Source: JAFGAV01 sp041479055 (GTDB lineage Bacteria; Acidobacteriota; Aminicenantia; Aminicenantales; JAFGAV01). From it: 64,000 nucleotides of DNA. The stretch lies in assembly GCA_963702835.1 (NCBI GenBank), contig OY969762.1, forward strand, positions 2,976,001-3,040,000, written 5' to 3'. The position numbers and the translations under genes are program-made. Below, one piece after another: positions 38,301 to 46,748 of this stretch. A model generated the notes under the pieces. That model worked only from the letters and a program-made list of their open reading frames with translations, had not been told where the DNA came from and made no database searches. Positions within the stretch are counted from its first letter, which is position 1. Each line of letters opens with the position of its first letter.

Positions 38301-40442
38301 CTAATCCTGGCCGGGGACAAGCAGGCCGCGCCTCTTCAACAATGGCTCGATTTTGGGCTCGGCGCCGCGGAAACGCTTGTACTGGGTCATGATGTCCTCG
38401 GTGCCGAACCGCTCCAGGATGTTTTTCCGGAAGGAAAGGGCGGTGGCCCGGTCGAAGATCCCTTTTTCCTTGAAAGCTTCATAGGCATCCGAGTCGAGGA
38501 CTTCGGACCAGATATAATTATAATAGCCGGCCGAATAGCCGCCGTTGAAGATGTGGTTGAAATAGGTGCTGCGGTAGCGGGAGACGATCTCCGGGATGAG
38601 CCCGATGCCGTCCAGAACGTCCTTTTCGAATCTGTTCACGTCGGCGACTTGGGCCTGGGGGCCGCTGAGAGTGTGCCAGGCCATGTCCAAGATGGCGGCC
38701 GCCAGATATTCCACGGTGATGAAGCCCTGGTTGAAGAGGCTGCTTTTTTGAATCTTCTCGACCAGGGCGGCGGGGATGACCTGGCCGGTCTGATAATGCC
38801 TGGCGTATTCGGCCAGGAGCGCCGGCTCCGTCACCCAGTGCTCCATGATCTGCGAGGGCAGCTCCACTGAATCCCTGGCCACCGACCGGCTGCGGTAGCG
38901 GCTTTCGGAAAAGAGAGTGGCCAGGGAGTGGCCGAATTCGTGGAAAAACGTTTCCACTTCATCCAGGCTGAGCAAAGACGGGGCCTCGGCGGTGGGCCGG
39001 GTGAAATTGCAGACGATGTGTGCGATGGGCGGCACCCTTTTCCCGTCCTTATAGTACTCGCGGCGGAAGGCACCCGACCAGGCGCCGCCCCGTTTGCTGG
39101 GCCGCGGGTGGAAGTCCAGGTAGAGGATGCCCAGGTGCCGGCCGTCCGCCTGGCGCACTTCGAAGGCCCGCACCTCGGGGTTGTATCTGGGCAAATCGGG
39201 CAGTTCTGTGAACTCAAGCCCGTAAAGCTTGCGGCATAGGGTGAAAATCCCGTGCTGCACGTTTTCCAGCTTGAAATAGGGACGCAGGGCGGTATCGTCC
39301 AGGGCGTACTTCTCCTGGCGCAGCTTTTCGGCGTAGTGCCACCAGTCCCAGGAAGCCAGCTTGAAACCGCCTCCCCGGCGGTCTAGGAGTGCCTGCATCT
39401 CGGACCTTTCATTCTTGGCCCGGGCCAGGGCCGGGTCCCACAGCCTCTTCAGGAAGGCGTTGACCGTTTCCGGGTTCTTGGCCATGTTGTTTTCCAGGAC
39501 GAAATGGGCATGGCTGGCATAGCCCAGGAGTCCGGCCTTTTCGCTGCGCAGGGCTACGATCTTCTTGATGATTTCCTTGTTGTCATGCTCGTTATTGCGG
39601 TCTCCGCGCATGAAATAGGCCCGCTGGAGTTTTTCGCGGAGGTCCCGCTTTTCCGAATACTGTAAGAAAGGAGTTATACTGGGGACCTGAACAGTGAAAA
39701 CCCATTTCCCGGGCAGGCCTGACCGTTTGGCTGTCTCCTCGGCCATGGCCACCACCGAGGGCGGCAGCCCGGCCAGGTCGGACCGGCCCTCGATCACCAG
39801 CTTGAAATCGTTGGTCTCGGCCAGCAGGTTTTCGCCGAAAGCGAGCGACAGGAGGGAAAGCTGCTCATTGATCTCCCTCAGCCTAACCTTCTGTTTCTCG
39901 TCAAGCAACGCCCCGCTGCGAACGAAATCCCGGTAGGCGTTCTCCAGCAGGTAAAGCTGCTCCTGGGTCAGGTTCAGGCTGGCCCGCTTGTCAAAAACTG
40001 CCTTGATGCGCTGGAAAAGCTTCTCGTTGAGGTTGATGTTGTCGTTGTGGGCGGCCAGCAGGGGGGCCGTCTGACGGGCCAGGGCCTGCAACTGGGCGTT
40101 GGTGTCCGCCCCCTGCAGAGCGCCGAATACCGCGCTCACCTCGGAGAGAAAAATGCCGCTGCCGTCTAGGGCGACGATTGAGTTCTCGAAGGTGGGCGCT
40201 TCGGGGTTGGTGATGATGGCTTCGATCTCCGCCTCATGTCGCTTAATCCCTTCCTGGATGGCCGGCAGGAAATGCTCGTTTTTGATGAGGCCGAAGGGCG
40301 GGACGTTGAAGGGTGTCTGGTAGGGTTTGAAGAAGGGATTTTCGGGCTGCGGAGCGAGAGCTTGCTCGGCGGCCGCCGAGGAAAGACTTCCCAGGGCCGC
40401 CCACAGGACAAAGATGATGAGGGCCGCAGTGCTTTTCTTCAT
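38301..40442 (-). CDS. M3-family oligopeptidase / peptidyl-dipeptidase (Dcp-like), exported
   Basis: The 713-aa zinc peptidase carries the HEXXH-type site FFHEFGHSLATL (about residue 500), the downstream Glu ligand region and the family's C-terminal GYSAGYYNYIWSEVLDSD motif. PENPFFKPYQTPFNVPPF near the N-terminus is typical of Dcp. A signal peptide (KKSTAALIIFVLWAALGSLSSAAA) places it in the periplasm, where it would remove dipeptides or cut short peptides. The start at 40442 is set by the signal peptide; AAGGAGG is 13 bp upstream, a little far. With the S9 and M24 enzymes it suggests peptide-based nutrition. Confidence 0.92.
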   Translation of the reverse strand: MKKSTAALIIFVLWAALGSLSSAAAEQALAPQPENPFFKPYQTPFNVPPFGLIKNEHFLPAIQEGIKRHEAEIEAIITNPEAPTFENSIVALDGSGIFLSEVSAVFGALQGADTNAQLQALARQTAPLLAAHNDNINLNEKLFQRIKAVFDKRASLNLTQEQLYLLENAYRDFVRSGALLDEKQKVRLREINEQLSLLSLAFGENLLAETNDFKLVIEGRSDLAGLPPSVVAMAEETAKRSGLPGKWVFTVQVPSITPFLQYSEKRDLREKLQRAYFMRGDRNNEHDNKEIIKKIVALRSEKAGLLGYASHAHFVLENNMAKNPETVNAFLKRLWDPALARAKNERSEMQALLDRRGGGFKLASWDWWHYAEKLRQEKYALDDTALRPYFKLENVQHGIFTLCRKLYGLEFTELPDLPRYNPEVRAFEVRQADGRHLGILYLDFHPRPSKRGGAWSGAFRREYYKDGKRVPPIAHIVCNFTRPTAEAPSLLSLDEVETFFHEFGHSLATLFSESRYRSRSVARDSVELPSQIMEHWVTEPALLAEYARHYQTGQVIPAALVEKIQKSSLFNQGFITVEYLAAAILDMAWHTLSGPQAQVADVNRFEKDVLDGIGLIPEIVSRYRSTYFNHIFNGGYSAGYYNYIWSEVLDSDAYEAFKEKGIFDRATALSFRKNILERFGTEDIMTQYKRFRGAEPKIEPLLKRRGLLVPGQD

Positions 40443-40477
40443 GATTCGATGAAACCTCCTTTTTTTTATTTCCGATT

Positions 40478-41041
40478 TTATTTCATTCCGAGTTTTTCCC
40501 CCTTCTTCAGCTTGAGGATCATCTCCTCCAGCCGGCGGCGCCGGGTTTCGTCCTTTTTGGCGCTGGTCACCCAGGCGATGTAGAGCCGCTGCTGGCACGG
40601 CGCCAGTTTTTTGAAAAAAGAGAAAGCCTTGGGCTCGGCCTTAAGAAATCTTAGAAGTTCCGGGGGCAAGCCTGGACCTAATCGGGAGGCCAGAGGGGCG
40701 CGGACCGTCGCCCCGCGGTACGTGGCCAGCCCGGCTTCGGTCATCCGCCCTTCGCGGATCATCTTTTCGGCCCGGCGGACGTTCGTTTCGGACCAGACCG
40801 TTTTTTCGGCTCGGGGGGTGAATTTTTGAGCGTATCGTTCGTCATCAACCCTTCGCAAGATGCCGTCGATCCAGCCGAAGCAGACAGCCTCCTCCACGGC
40901 TTCTTCGTAGGACACCGAAGGTTGGCCAGTGTGTTTTTTGTAAAAGATGACCCGGATCTCCTTGGCCTGCGCTCCGTTCTTTTCCAGCCAGGTGTGCCAA
41001 GCCCACCGGTCCTTGAAGGCCAGAGCTGTTTTCATTTCCAA
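40478..41041 (-). CDS. YdeI/OmpD-associated family protein
   Basis: The 187-aa cytoplasmic protein has the family pattern FKDRWAWHTWLEKNGAQAKE, YEEAVEEAVCFGWIDGILRRVDD, QKFTPR and WSETNVRRAEKMIREGRMTEAG. A Lys/Arg-rich tail (TSAKKDETRRRRLEEMI) is also typical. The molecular function is not established; related proteins have been linked to resistance to antimicrobial peptides or bacteriocins. It ends 36 bp before the M3 peptidase gene on the same strand. Confidence 0.85.
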   Translation of the reverse strand: MEMKTALAFKDRWAWHTWLEKNGAQAKEIRVIFYKKHTGQPSVSYEEAVEEAVCFGWIDGILRRVDDERYAQKFTPRAEKTVWSETNVRRAEKMIREGRMTEAGLATYRGATVRAPLASRLGPGLPPELLRFLKAEPKAFSFFKKLAPCQQRLYIAWVTSAKKDETRRRRLEEMILKLKKGEKLGMK

Positions 41042-41070
41042 TCTTCTTTTCCCGAGCCCAAAGCTAATGG

Positions 41071-41113
41071 CCTATTTTTGCATCTGCGAGTGACAATTTC
41101 AAGAAAATAGGCT
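41071..41113. promoter_or_regulatory. Dyad in the divergent promoter region
   Basis: GCCTATTTT (41071-41079) and AAAATAGGC (41105-41113) form a perfect 9-bp inverted repeat. It lies between the divergently transcribed YdeI-like and fusion-protein genes. It could be an operator or a hairpin. Confidence 0.35.
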
Positions 41114-41132
41114 AATTTAAGAACTGGAAGCC

Positions 41133-44100
41133 ATGGCCACAAGCAGGATGTTGCGACCTTCTTTTTCCGCAGAGGAGGCTCGCCAGGCGGTCTGCCGTCT
41201 TTATGGGCAGGAGGGCGAGGCGCGTGAGCTTCCGAGCGAAAGGGACCAGAATTTTCGTATTCGGGCCTCCGACGGCGCAGACTATGTTCTCAAGATTTCC
41301 AATTCCGCCGAGCCCAGAGAAATTTTGGACTTCCAGAACGATGTCCTGGTTTATTTGGCCGAACAAAAGCCAGCCCTAGGAGTTCCTCGGATATTGCGCC
41401 AGGTTTCCGGCGAGCTCTTGGGCCTGATCCGCCAGCGCTCCGGCCAGGAACATTTTGTCCGGCTCTTGAGCTTTCTCCCCGGCCGATTCTTGGCCGAGGT
41501 AAAACCCCGGCGGCCGGAGCTGCTTAGAGACCTAGGCCGTTTTTTGGGGGAACTGGATAATACCCTGGCAGGCTACGGCCGCTCCATTCCGGCCAGGGAT
41601 CTCAAATGGGACATGCGGAACGGCCTGGCGACCGTACGGCGCTTCCTCGGCCTAATTCAAGACCGCAGGAAGAAGCAGACCGTTGAGCACTTCTTGGACC
41701 GCTACCAGGAAGATGTCTCCCCGCTCCTGTCTAAACTCCGCACCGGCCTTCTATTCAACGACGCCAATGACCATAACGTCCTGGTCGGGCATGCCTCGCC
41801 CGACCTTTTCGGCCGCTGGATGAAGGTAACCGGCATCATCGACTTCGGGGATATGGTTTCCGGCTGGTTGGCCGTCGAGCCGGCCGTGGCGGCGGCTTAC
41901 GTCATGATGGACAAGGACGATCCTCTGGAGGCGGCCTGCCATGTTGTGGCCGGCTTCCATGAGGTCCTGCCTCTGACCGAGGACGACCTGGCCTGCCTTT
42001 ACGGATTCATCTGCTTAAGGTTGTGCCTGAGCGTCGCCATCTCGGCAGAGCAGCACTCCAAGGAGCAGGACAACGAATATCTCTGCATCAGCGAAAAACC
42101 GGCCTGGGAGCTTCTGGGCCGGCTACGGGAGCTGAAGCCCAGGCTCGCCCATTATGCCTTCCGGAATGCTTGCGGCTTTCAGTCCTGTCCGCACACGGTG
42201 GATATCGTCCGCTGGCTGAAAGAGAATAGCGCCCGAATCGGTCCGGTCATAGAACCTGAGCTGAGGACTGCGCCGCAGATCGTCCTGGATTTCAGCGCAG
42301 GAAGCCTCGAGCTGGGGCCGCTGTCCTATTCGGACGACCCGGAAGCCGTCGACGCTCTTATCGCCTCTCGCCTGAAGGCCGCCGGGAAGGCGGTAGCCGT
42401 AGGACAATATGATGAAGCCCGGACCGCCTATTCCGGAAAGAGCTTCGAGGTTAAGGTCAACGACGGAACCGAGATGAGGGCAGTCCACCTGGGCATCGAC
42501 CTGTTTCTCCCTCCAGGTTCTGCGGTGCTGGCCCCACTGGACGGCCTCCTCCACAGCTTCCAAGACAACGCGGCCGGTCAGGACTACGGCCCGACCGTCA
42601 TCCTGGAACACCGCATCCCGGGCGGCCCGGACTTTTTCACCCTGTACGGGCACTTGAGCCGTAAGTCGCTGGACGGCCTCCGGGAGGGGGCGCCGGTTCG
42701 GCGGGGCGACAAGATCGCCGAGATCGGACAGACTTCAGAGAACGGCGGCTGGCCTCCTCATCTTCATTTCCAGATCGTGGCCGACCTGCTTGATCGAAAG
42801 GGCGAATTCCCGGGCGTGGCGCTTCCCAGCCGGAGATCGCTCTGGCTGGGAATCTCGCCTGACCCAAACCTCATTCTCAAGATCCCGGAGAGCGAATTCC
42901 CGGCCCCCTCACGCAGCCGGGAAGAGATCCTTCGGCAGAGGCAGGCCCGGCTGGGGCCGTCGCTCAGCGTCTCCTACCGCCGGCCCCTGAAGATCGTCCG
43001 CGGATATAAACAATATCTCTATGACCAGGACGGCCAGGCCTACCTCGACAGCGTGAACAATGTGCCCCAGGTGGGGCACAGCCATCCCCGGGTTGTTCGC
43101 GCCATCCAGAGTCAGGCGGCCGTGCTCAACACCAACACCCGCTACCTGCACGACAACATCGTGGAGTATGCGCGCCGCTTAAGCCAGACCCTGCCCCAGC
43201 CGCTTGGAGTGTTCTTCTTCGTAAACAGCGGGAGCGAGGCGAACGACCTGGCTCTGCGTCTGGCCTGGGCCCACACCGGCCGCCGGGAGGTCATCGTAGT
43301 GGACGGTGCCTACCACGGCAACCTGAGCTCTCTGATCGAGATCAGCCCTTACAAGTTCGACGGGCCGGGGGGCAGGGGTGCGCCTCCTCACGTCAAAAAA
43401 GCCCTTGGGCCGGATGTCTTTCGCGGGCCCTTCCGGCGGCCCGACCCCGAGGCCGGACGGAAATACGCCCAGTCCGTGGAAGAGGTCATCGAGGGTTTGC
43501 GCCTCCAGGGCTTTTCGCCGGCTGCCTTCATCGCCGAATCCTTGATGAGCTGTGCCGGGCAGATCGTCCTGCCGGACGGCTATCTCCGGTCCGTTTACCG
43601 GGCCGTGCGGGCCGCCGGCGGCGTCTGCATCGCCGATGAGGTCCAGGTCGGATTCGGCCGGGTGGGCACCCACTTCTGGGGGTTCGAGACTCAGGGAGTT
43701 GTTCCCGATATTGTCACTCTGGGCAAGCCCATGGGCAACGGCCACCCGCTGGGCGCGGTTATCACCACGCCTGAGATCGCCGCCTCCTTCCGCACCGGCA
43801 TGGAATACTTCAACACCTACGGCGGAAATCCCGTATCCTGCGCCGCGGGGCTGGCCGTTTTGGATGTCATCCGAGACGAAGGCCTGCAGGCCAATGCTCT
43901 GGCCGTAGGGAACCGTCTCCGGGCTGGCTTGGAGAGGTTGAAGGGCCGATATCCTCTCCTGGGCGATGTCCGCGGCCTGGGCCTGTTCCTCGGGCTCGAG
44001 CTCGTCCGGGACCACCGGACGCTCGAGCCGGCCGATGCGGAGGCGTCCTATATCGTCGAGCGGATGCGGGACAAGAGGGTTCTGGCGAGCACCGACGGTA

Positions 44101-44216
44101 TCTTCCGCAATGTCATCAAGATCAAGCCGCCTCTGGTCTATACCAAAGACAATGCGGACACTTTCCTGGGGAAACTTGAGGAAGTTCTGCAAGAAGACGT
44201 CTTGAACCTGCCTTGA
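41133..44216 (+). CDS. Three-domain fusion: APH-type kinase, M23 domain, class-III aminotransferase/phospho-lyase
   Basis: The 1027-aa protein has three parts. Residues 1-350 form a choline/aminoglycoside-kinase-like domain (RDQNFRIRASDGADYVLKI; catalytic LLFNDANDHNVLVG; GIIDFGDMV) like hydroxylysine kinase. Residues 440-570 form an M23/lysostaphin-like fold with its zinc motifs (HLGIDLFLPPG, HLHFQI). Residues 600-1027 are a PLP class-III aminotransferase: IADEVQVGFGRVG, and the PLP lysine in LGKPMGNGHPLG at about 865. The closest characterised PLP relatives are ethanolamine-phosphate and 5-phosphohydroxylysine phospho-lyases. I infer that the kinase makes the phospho-substrate and the PLP domain eliminates phosphate. 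No signal peptide exists, so the M23 domain is unlikely to cut peptidoglycan. Confidence 0.88.
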   Translation: MATSRMLRPSFSAEEARQAVCRLYGQEGEARELPSERDQNFRIRASDGADYVLKISNSAEPREILDFQNDVLVYLAEQKPALGVPRILRQVSGELLGLIRQRSGQEHFVRLLSFLPGRFLAEVKPRRPELLRDLGRFLGELDNTLAGYGRSIPARDLKWDMRNGLATVRRFLGLIQDRRKKQTVEHFLDRYQEDVSPLLSKLRTGLLFNDANDHNVLVGHASPDLFGRWMKVTGIIDFGDMVSGWLAVEPAVAAAYVMMDKDDPLEAACHVVAGFHEVLPLTEDDLACLYGFICLRLCLSVAISAEQHSKEQDNEYLCISEKPAWELLGRLRELKPRLAHYAFRNACGFQSCPHTVDIVRWLKENSARIGPVIEPELRTAPQIVLDFSAGSLELGPLSYSDDPEAVDALIASRLKAAGKAVAVGQYDEARTAYSGKSFEVKVNDGTEMRAVHLGIDLFLPPGSAVLAPLDGLLHSFQDNAAGQDYGPTVILEHRIPGGPDFFTLYGHLSRKSLDGLREGAPVRRGDKIAEIGQTSENGGWPPHLHFQIVADLLDRKGEFPGVALPSRRSLWLGISPDPNLILKIPESEFPAPSRSREEILRQRQARLGPSLSVSYRRPLKIVRGYKQYLYDQDGQAYLDSVNNVPQVGHSHPRVVRAIQSQAAVLNTNTRYLHDNIVEYARRLSQTLPQPLGVFFFVNSGSEANDLALRLAWAHTGRREVIVVDGAYHGNLSSLIEISPYKFDGPGGRGAPPHVKKALGPDVFRGPFRRPDPEAGRKYAQSVEEVIEGLRLQGFSPAAFIAESLMSCAGQIVLPDGYLRSVYRAVRAAGGVCIADEVQVGFGRVGTHFWGFETQGVVPDIVTLGKPMGNGHPLGAVITTPEIAASFRTGMEYFNTYGGNPVSCAAGLAVLDVIRDEGLQANALAVGNRLRAGLERLKGRYPLLGDVRGLGLFLGLELVRDHRTLEPADAEASYIVERMRDKRVLASTDGIFRNVIKIKPPLVYTKDNADTFLGKLEEVLQEDVLNLP

Positions 44217-44256
44217 GGGCGATCTATCACTCGGCCCTGGCTTGCCGCTGAAGCGG

Positions 44257-45489
44257 TTAGTTGCCGGCTTCCAGCAGGTGCTTAACCTTATCGAAGGTCG
44301 CCAGGACCTGGTCGATGTGGGCGTCTGTGTGGGAGGCCATGTAGCTTGTCCGCAGCAGGGACATATTTGTGGGGACGGCCGGCGGCAGGGCCACGTTGGT
44401 GTAAACACCCGACTCCATGAGGATCTTCCAGGCCTGCAGGGTCTTCATCATATCGCCGATGATGATGGGGATGATGGGCGTCTGGGACTCGCCGATCTGG
44501 TAGCCCATGGCCCGCAGCTCCCGGCGCATCCGTTCGCCGATGGCGTTGACACGGATGACGCGCTCCGGCTCCTGTTCGATGACTTCCAGGCAGGCCAGGA
44601 CGGTGGCCACACAAGAGGGTGTCAGGCTGGCGCTGAAAATGAAGGGCCGGGCAAAGATCTGAATCCAGTGGATGACGTCCTTCCGGCCGGCGATGAAACC
44701 GCCGATCGAGGCGAACGATTTGCTGAAGGTGCCCATGATCAGGTCCACCTCCTTGGTCAGGTTGAAGTGGTGGGCTGTGCCCCGGCCGCCTCCCAGGACA
44801 CCCAGAGAGTGGGCGTCGTCCACCATCAGCCTGGCCCCGTACTTTCGGCATAAAGGAGCGATGTCCGGCAGGGGGGCGATGTCGCCGCCCATGCTGAACA
44901 CTCCGTCCACCACCACCAGCTTGCCCGGCTCCGGGGGCAGGGATTTGAGGATCTGTTCCAGGTCGGCCGGGTCATTGTGTTTGAAATGCCGGACGTGGAC
45001 CTTCTTCTGGACCTTGGCCATGCGCACGCCGTCCACGATGCTGGCGTGCACTTCCTTGTCGGTGATGAGATAATCCTCCAGGTCCATCAGGGCGGGGATG
45101 CTGCCCAGGTTGACCTGGTATCCCGTGCTGAAAACGAGGGCGGCCTCCAGCCCCACGAACTTGGCCAGTTTGTTTTCGAGTTCGAGATGCATCTGGAGCG
45201 TCCCGTTGAGGAACCGCGATCCCGTGCAGCTGGTGCCGTACTTACGGATGGCTTCGATGGCCGCTTCTTTGACCTTGGGGTGGGTGGTCAAGCCGAGGTA
45301 GTTATTCGAGCCGATCATGATCAGCCGCTTGCCGTTGATGATGACTTCTGGGCCCTCGGCCTGCTCGATGGGGATAAAATAAGGAAACATGCCCATTTGC
45401 TGGACTGTCCGCGGATTGGTCGGATATCCGTATTTTTGGGCGACTTTAGGGTCGGAATAAAAACCCGCGCACTTATCGAAAAGGTCCAT
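44257..45489 (-). CDS. Alpha-oxoamine synthase (serine palmitoyltransferase / AONS / KBL family)
   Basis: The 410-aa PLP enzyme condenses an amino acid with an acyl-CoA. Family motifs are NNYLGLTTHPKVKEAA, GTSCTGSRFLNGT, DDAHSLGVLGGGRG and the PLP-lysine segment GTFSKSFASIGGFIAG. That segment resembles bacterial serine palmitoyltransferases more than biotin (BioF) or threonine-degradation (Kbl) enzymes, so a first step in sphingolipid synthesis is the best guess. BioF or Kbl remain alternatives, as no pathway neighbours are present. Confidence 0.85.
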   Translation of the reverse strand: MDLFDKCAGFYSDPKVAQKYGYPTNPRTVQQMGMFPYFIPIEQAEGPEVIINGKRLIMIGSNNYLGLTTHPKVKEAAIEAIRKYGTSCTGSRFLNGTLQMHLELENKLAKFVGLEAALVFSTGYQVNLGSIPALMDLEDYLITDKEVHASIVDGVRMAKVQKKVHVRHFKHNDPADLEQILKSLPPEPGKLVVVDGVFSMGGDIAPLPDIAPLCRKYGARLMVDDAHSLGVLGGGRGTAHHFNLTKEVDLIMGTFSKSFASIGGFIAGRKDVIHWIQIFARPFIFSASLTPSCVATVLACLEVIEQEPERVIRVNAIGERMRRELRAMGYQIGESQTPIIPIIIGDMMKTLQAWKILMESGVYTNVALPPAVPTNMSLLRTSYMASHTDAHIDQVLATFDKVKHLLEAGN

Positions 45490-45812
45490 ATTGTCTCCTT
45501 TCAGGATGACCGGCTCCCGGTCCGGAGCACGGTTCTTGCTGGCGAGTTAATTGTGGAAACCGTTTTCCGCACTGGCCGGTATTATACAAAATTTGGGCCT
45601 GTGGGGCAAGCTTCCCCTCGCCGCCGGGAAGCATCTGGGCTGAGGCTGAGGGGTCATTGTCCCGGGTCCTAAAGATGTTGAACAAGAAAGAAGGCCTGAC
45701 CATCCTCCTGGTGACGCACAACCCGACTCTGGCCCGGGTCGCCCAGCGGACCATCACTTTTAGGGACGGCCGGATCTACTCTTGACGAAGCGGGCCTGGA
45801 CGCCGCAGATGA
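45490..45812. other. Intergenic region (about 320 bp) with one gene relic
   Basis: The stretch holds the upstream region of the oxoamine synthase and the ATPase relic at 45675-45785. No intact gene is visible. Confidence 0.5.
45675..45785 (+). pseudogene. Relic: C-terminal end of an ABC transporter ATPase (LolD/MacB-like)
   Basis: The 36-codon frame encodes GLTILLVTHNPTLARVAQ then RTITFRDGRIYS. These are the H-loop (VTHNP) and terminal strand of LolD/MacB-type ATPases (...ATHD..LA..ADR.I.L.DGRI). Walker A, the signature motif and Walker B are absent, so this is only the last sixth of a gene. It could in principle be a short expressed peptide, but no ribosome site supports that. Confidence 0.5.
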
Positions 45813-46748
45813 CTAAGAATCCAGGGCCTTTTCGATCTTTGTCCAGAAACGGCCCTCCAGCTTGACCTCCAGGCTGTAGGCCCTGACCGTTCGACTTAAG
45901 GAACAAGCGTTGGCAAAGATTTTCTGGCGGAGAGATCTGGCTCGGTCCTGGTCCATGAACCTCAGGAAAACGGAGAGAATCTCATGGCTGGAACGGCTGA
46001 GATAAATGGACGCTTCGCCCCGTCCGATGGGCTCGGCCTTGTCCTCCTCAGCTTTTTTCAGGAAGAAGACGGCCCCCAGGGGCACGTGGCTTTCCACCTT
46101 CCATGTTCCTTCGGACCGTTTCCAGAGATAGTCGCTCCAGGTGGCGAAGGGGTGGGCCTGGAAGCCTCCCCGGCCATCGGGCAGGATGAGGCAGGTGTCG
46201 TCGCACAGCGCCTTCCAGGTCGCCGGGAGGCGGCGGGCGCAGGTCGATTTTCCGGTGCCGCCGGAACCGGCCAGGGCAATACCGAGGCCGTTTTTCTCCA
46301 GGAGAGCGGCATGGAGGACAAGACCCTCCCCGATGACGACCGGCTCGTAGAGGGCATAGCAGGACTTGGCCATGTTTTCCACGGCCATTTCCTCATGGCT
46401 GAGCCAGCGGACCTCCAGGACGGCGTCGGGGATGTCGGGATGCGTCCGAATTGTGGCCGGATTTATGGCCTGTGATGTCCATCCCTTTGGGGGAAGACCG
46501 GCCGCCGCGGCGAAGGATTGAAAATCATCATCCGGATCCGCGGCCAGGTCGTGGCCCTTAAAAAAAAAGAGCCTTCGGCCTTCTTGCCTTCCGGCTTGTT
46601 CCCCCTTCCAGGGTTTGAGCTCCAGGACGCGGGCGAATCTGGCCAGCCAGTCTTCGGTGCCTTCCGCCCCGATCAGGTGCCAGGTCGTCCGGCCCAGCTC
46701 CAGACGGAAGCCCGTTTTCTCGGCTCGACTGAGCTTGTCCAAAGTCAT
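45813..46748 (-). CDS. scmC: HprK-like P-loop protein of the SynChlorMet cassette (ScmC-like)
   Basis: The 311-aa protein has a Walker A loop in ALAGSGGTGKSTCARRL (about 160-170), followed by WKALCDDTCLILPDG, the layout of HPr-kinase C-terminal-like ATP-binding domains. It is the last gene of a coupled four-gene cassette, and its ATG overlaps the preceding stop (TGATG). In SynChlorMet cassettes a conserved protein, ScmC, accompanies two radical SAM/SPASM proteins and a PqqD homologue. The assignment is from context plus the P-loop, and its role (kinase, or ATP-driven step in maturation) is unknown. Confidence 0.65.
   Translation of the reverse strand: MTLDKLSRAEKTGFRLELGRTTWHLIGAEGTEDWLARFARVLELKPWKGEQAGRQEGRRLFFFKGHDLAADPDDDFQSFAAAAGLPPKGWTSQAINPATIRTHPDIPDAVLEVRWLSHEEMAVENMAKSCYALYEPVVIGEGLVLHAALLEKNGLGIALAGSGGTGKSTCARRLPATWKALCDDTCLILPDGRGGFQAHPFATWSDYLWKRSEGTWKVESHVPLGAVFFLKKAEEDKAEPIGRGEASIYLSRSSHEILSVFLRFMDQDRARSLRQKIFANACSLSRTVRAYSLEVKLEGRFWTKIEKALDS

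Noticed and set aside
43179..44408. 409-codon minus-strand frame opposite the fusion enzyme
   Set aside because: It lies antisense to the conserved aminotransferase domain and its sequence has no recognisable domain.
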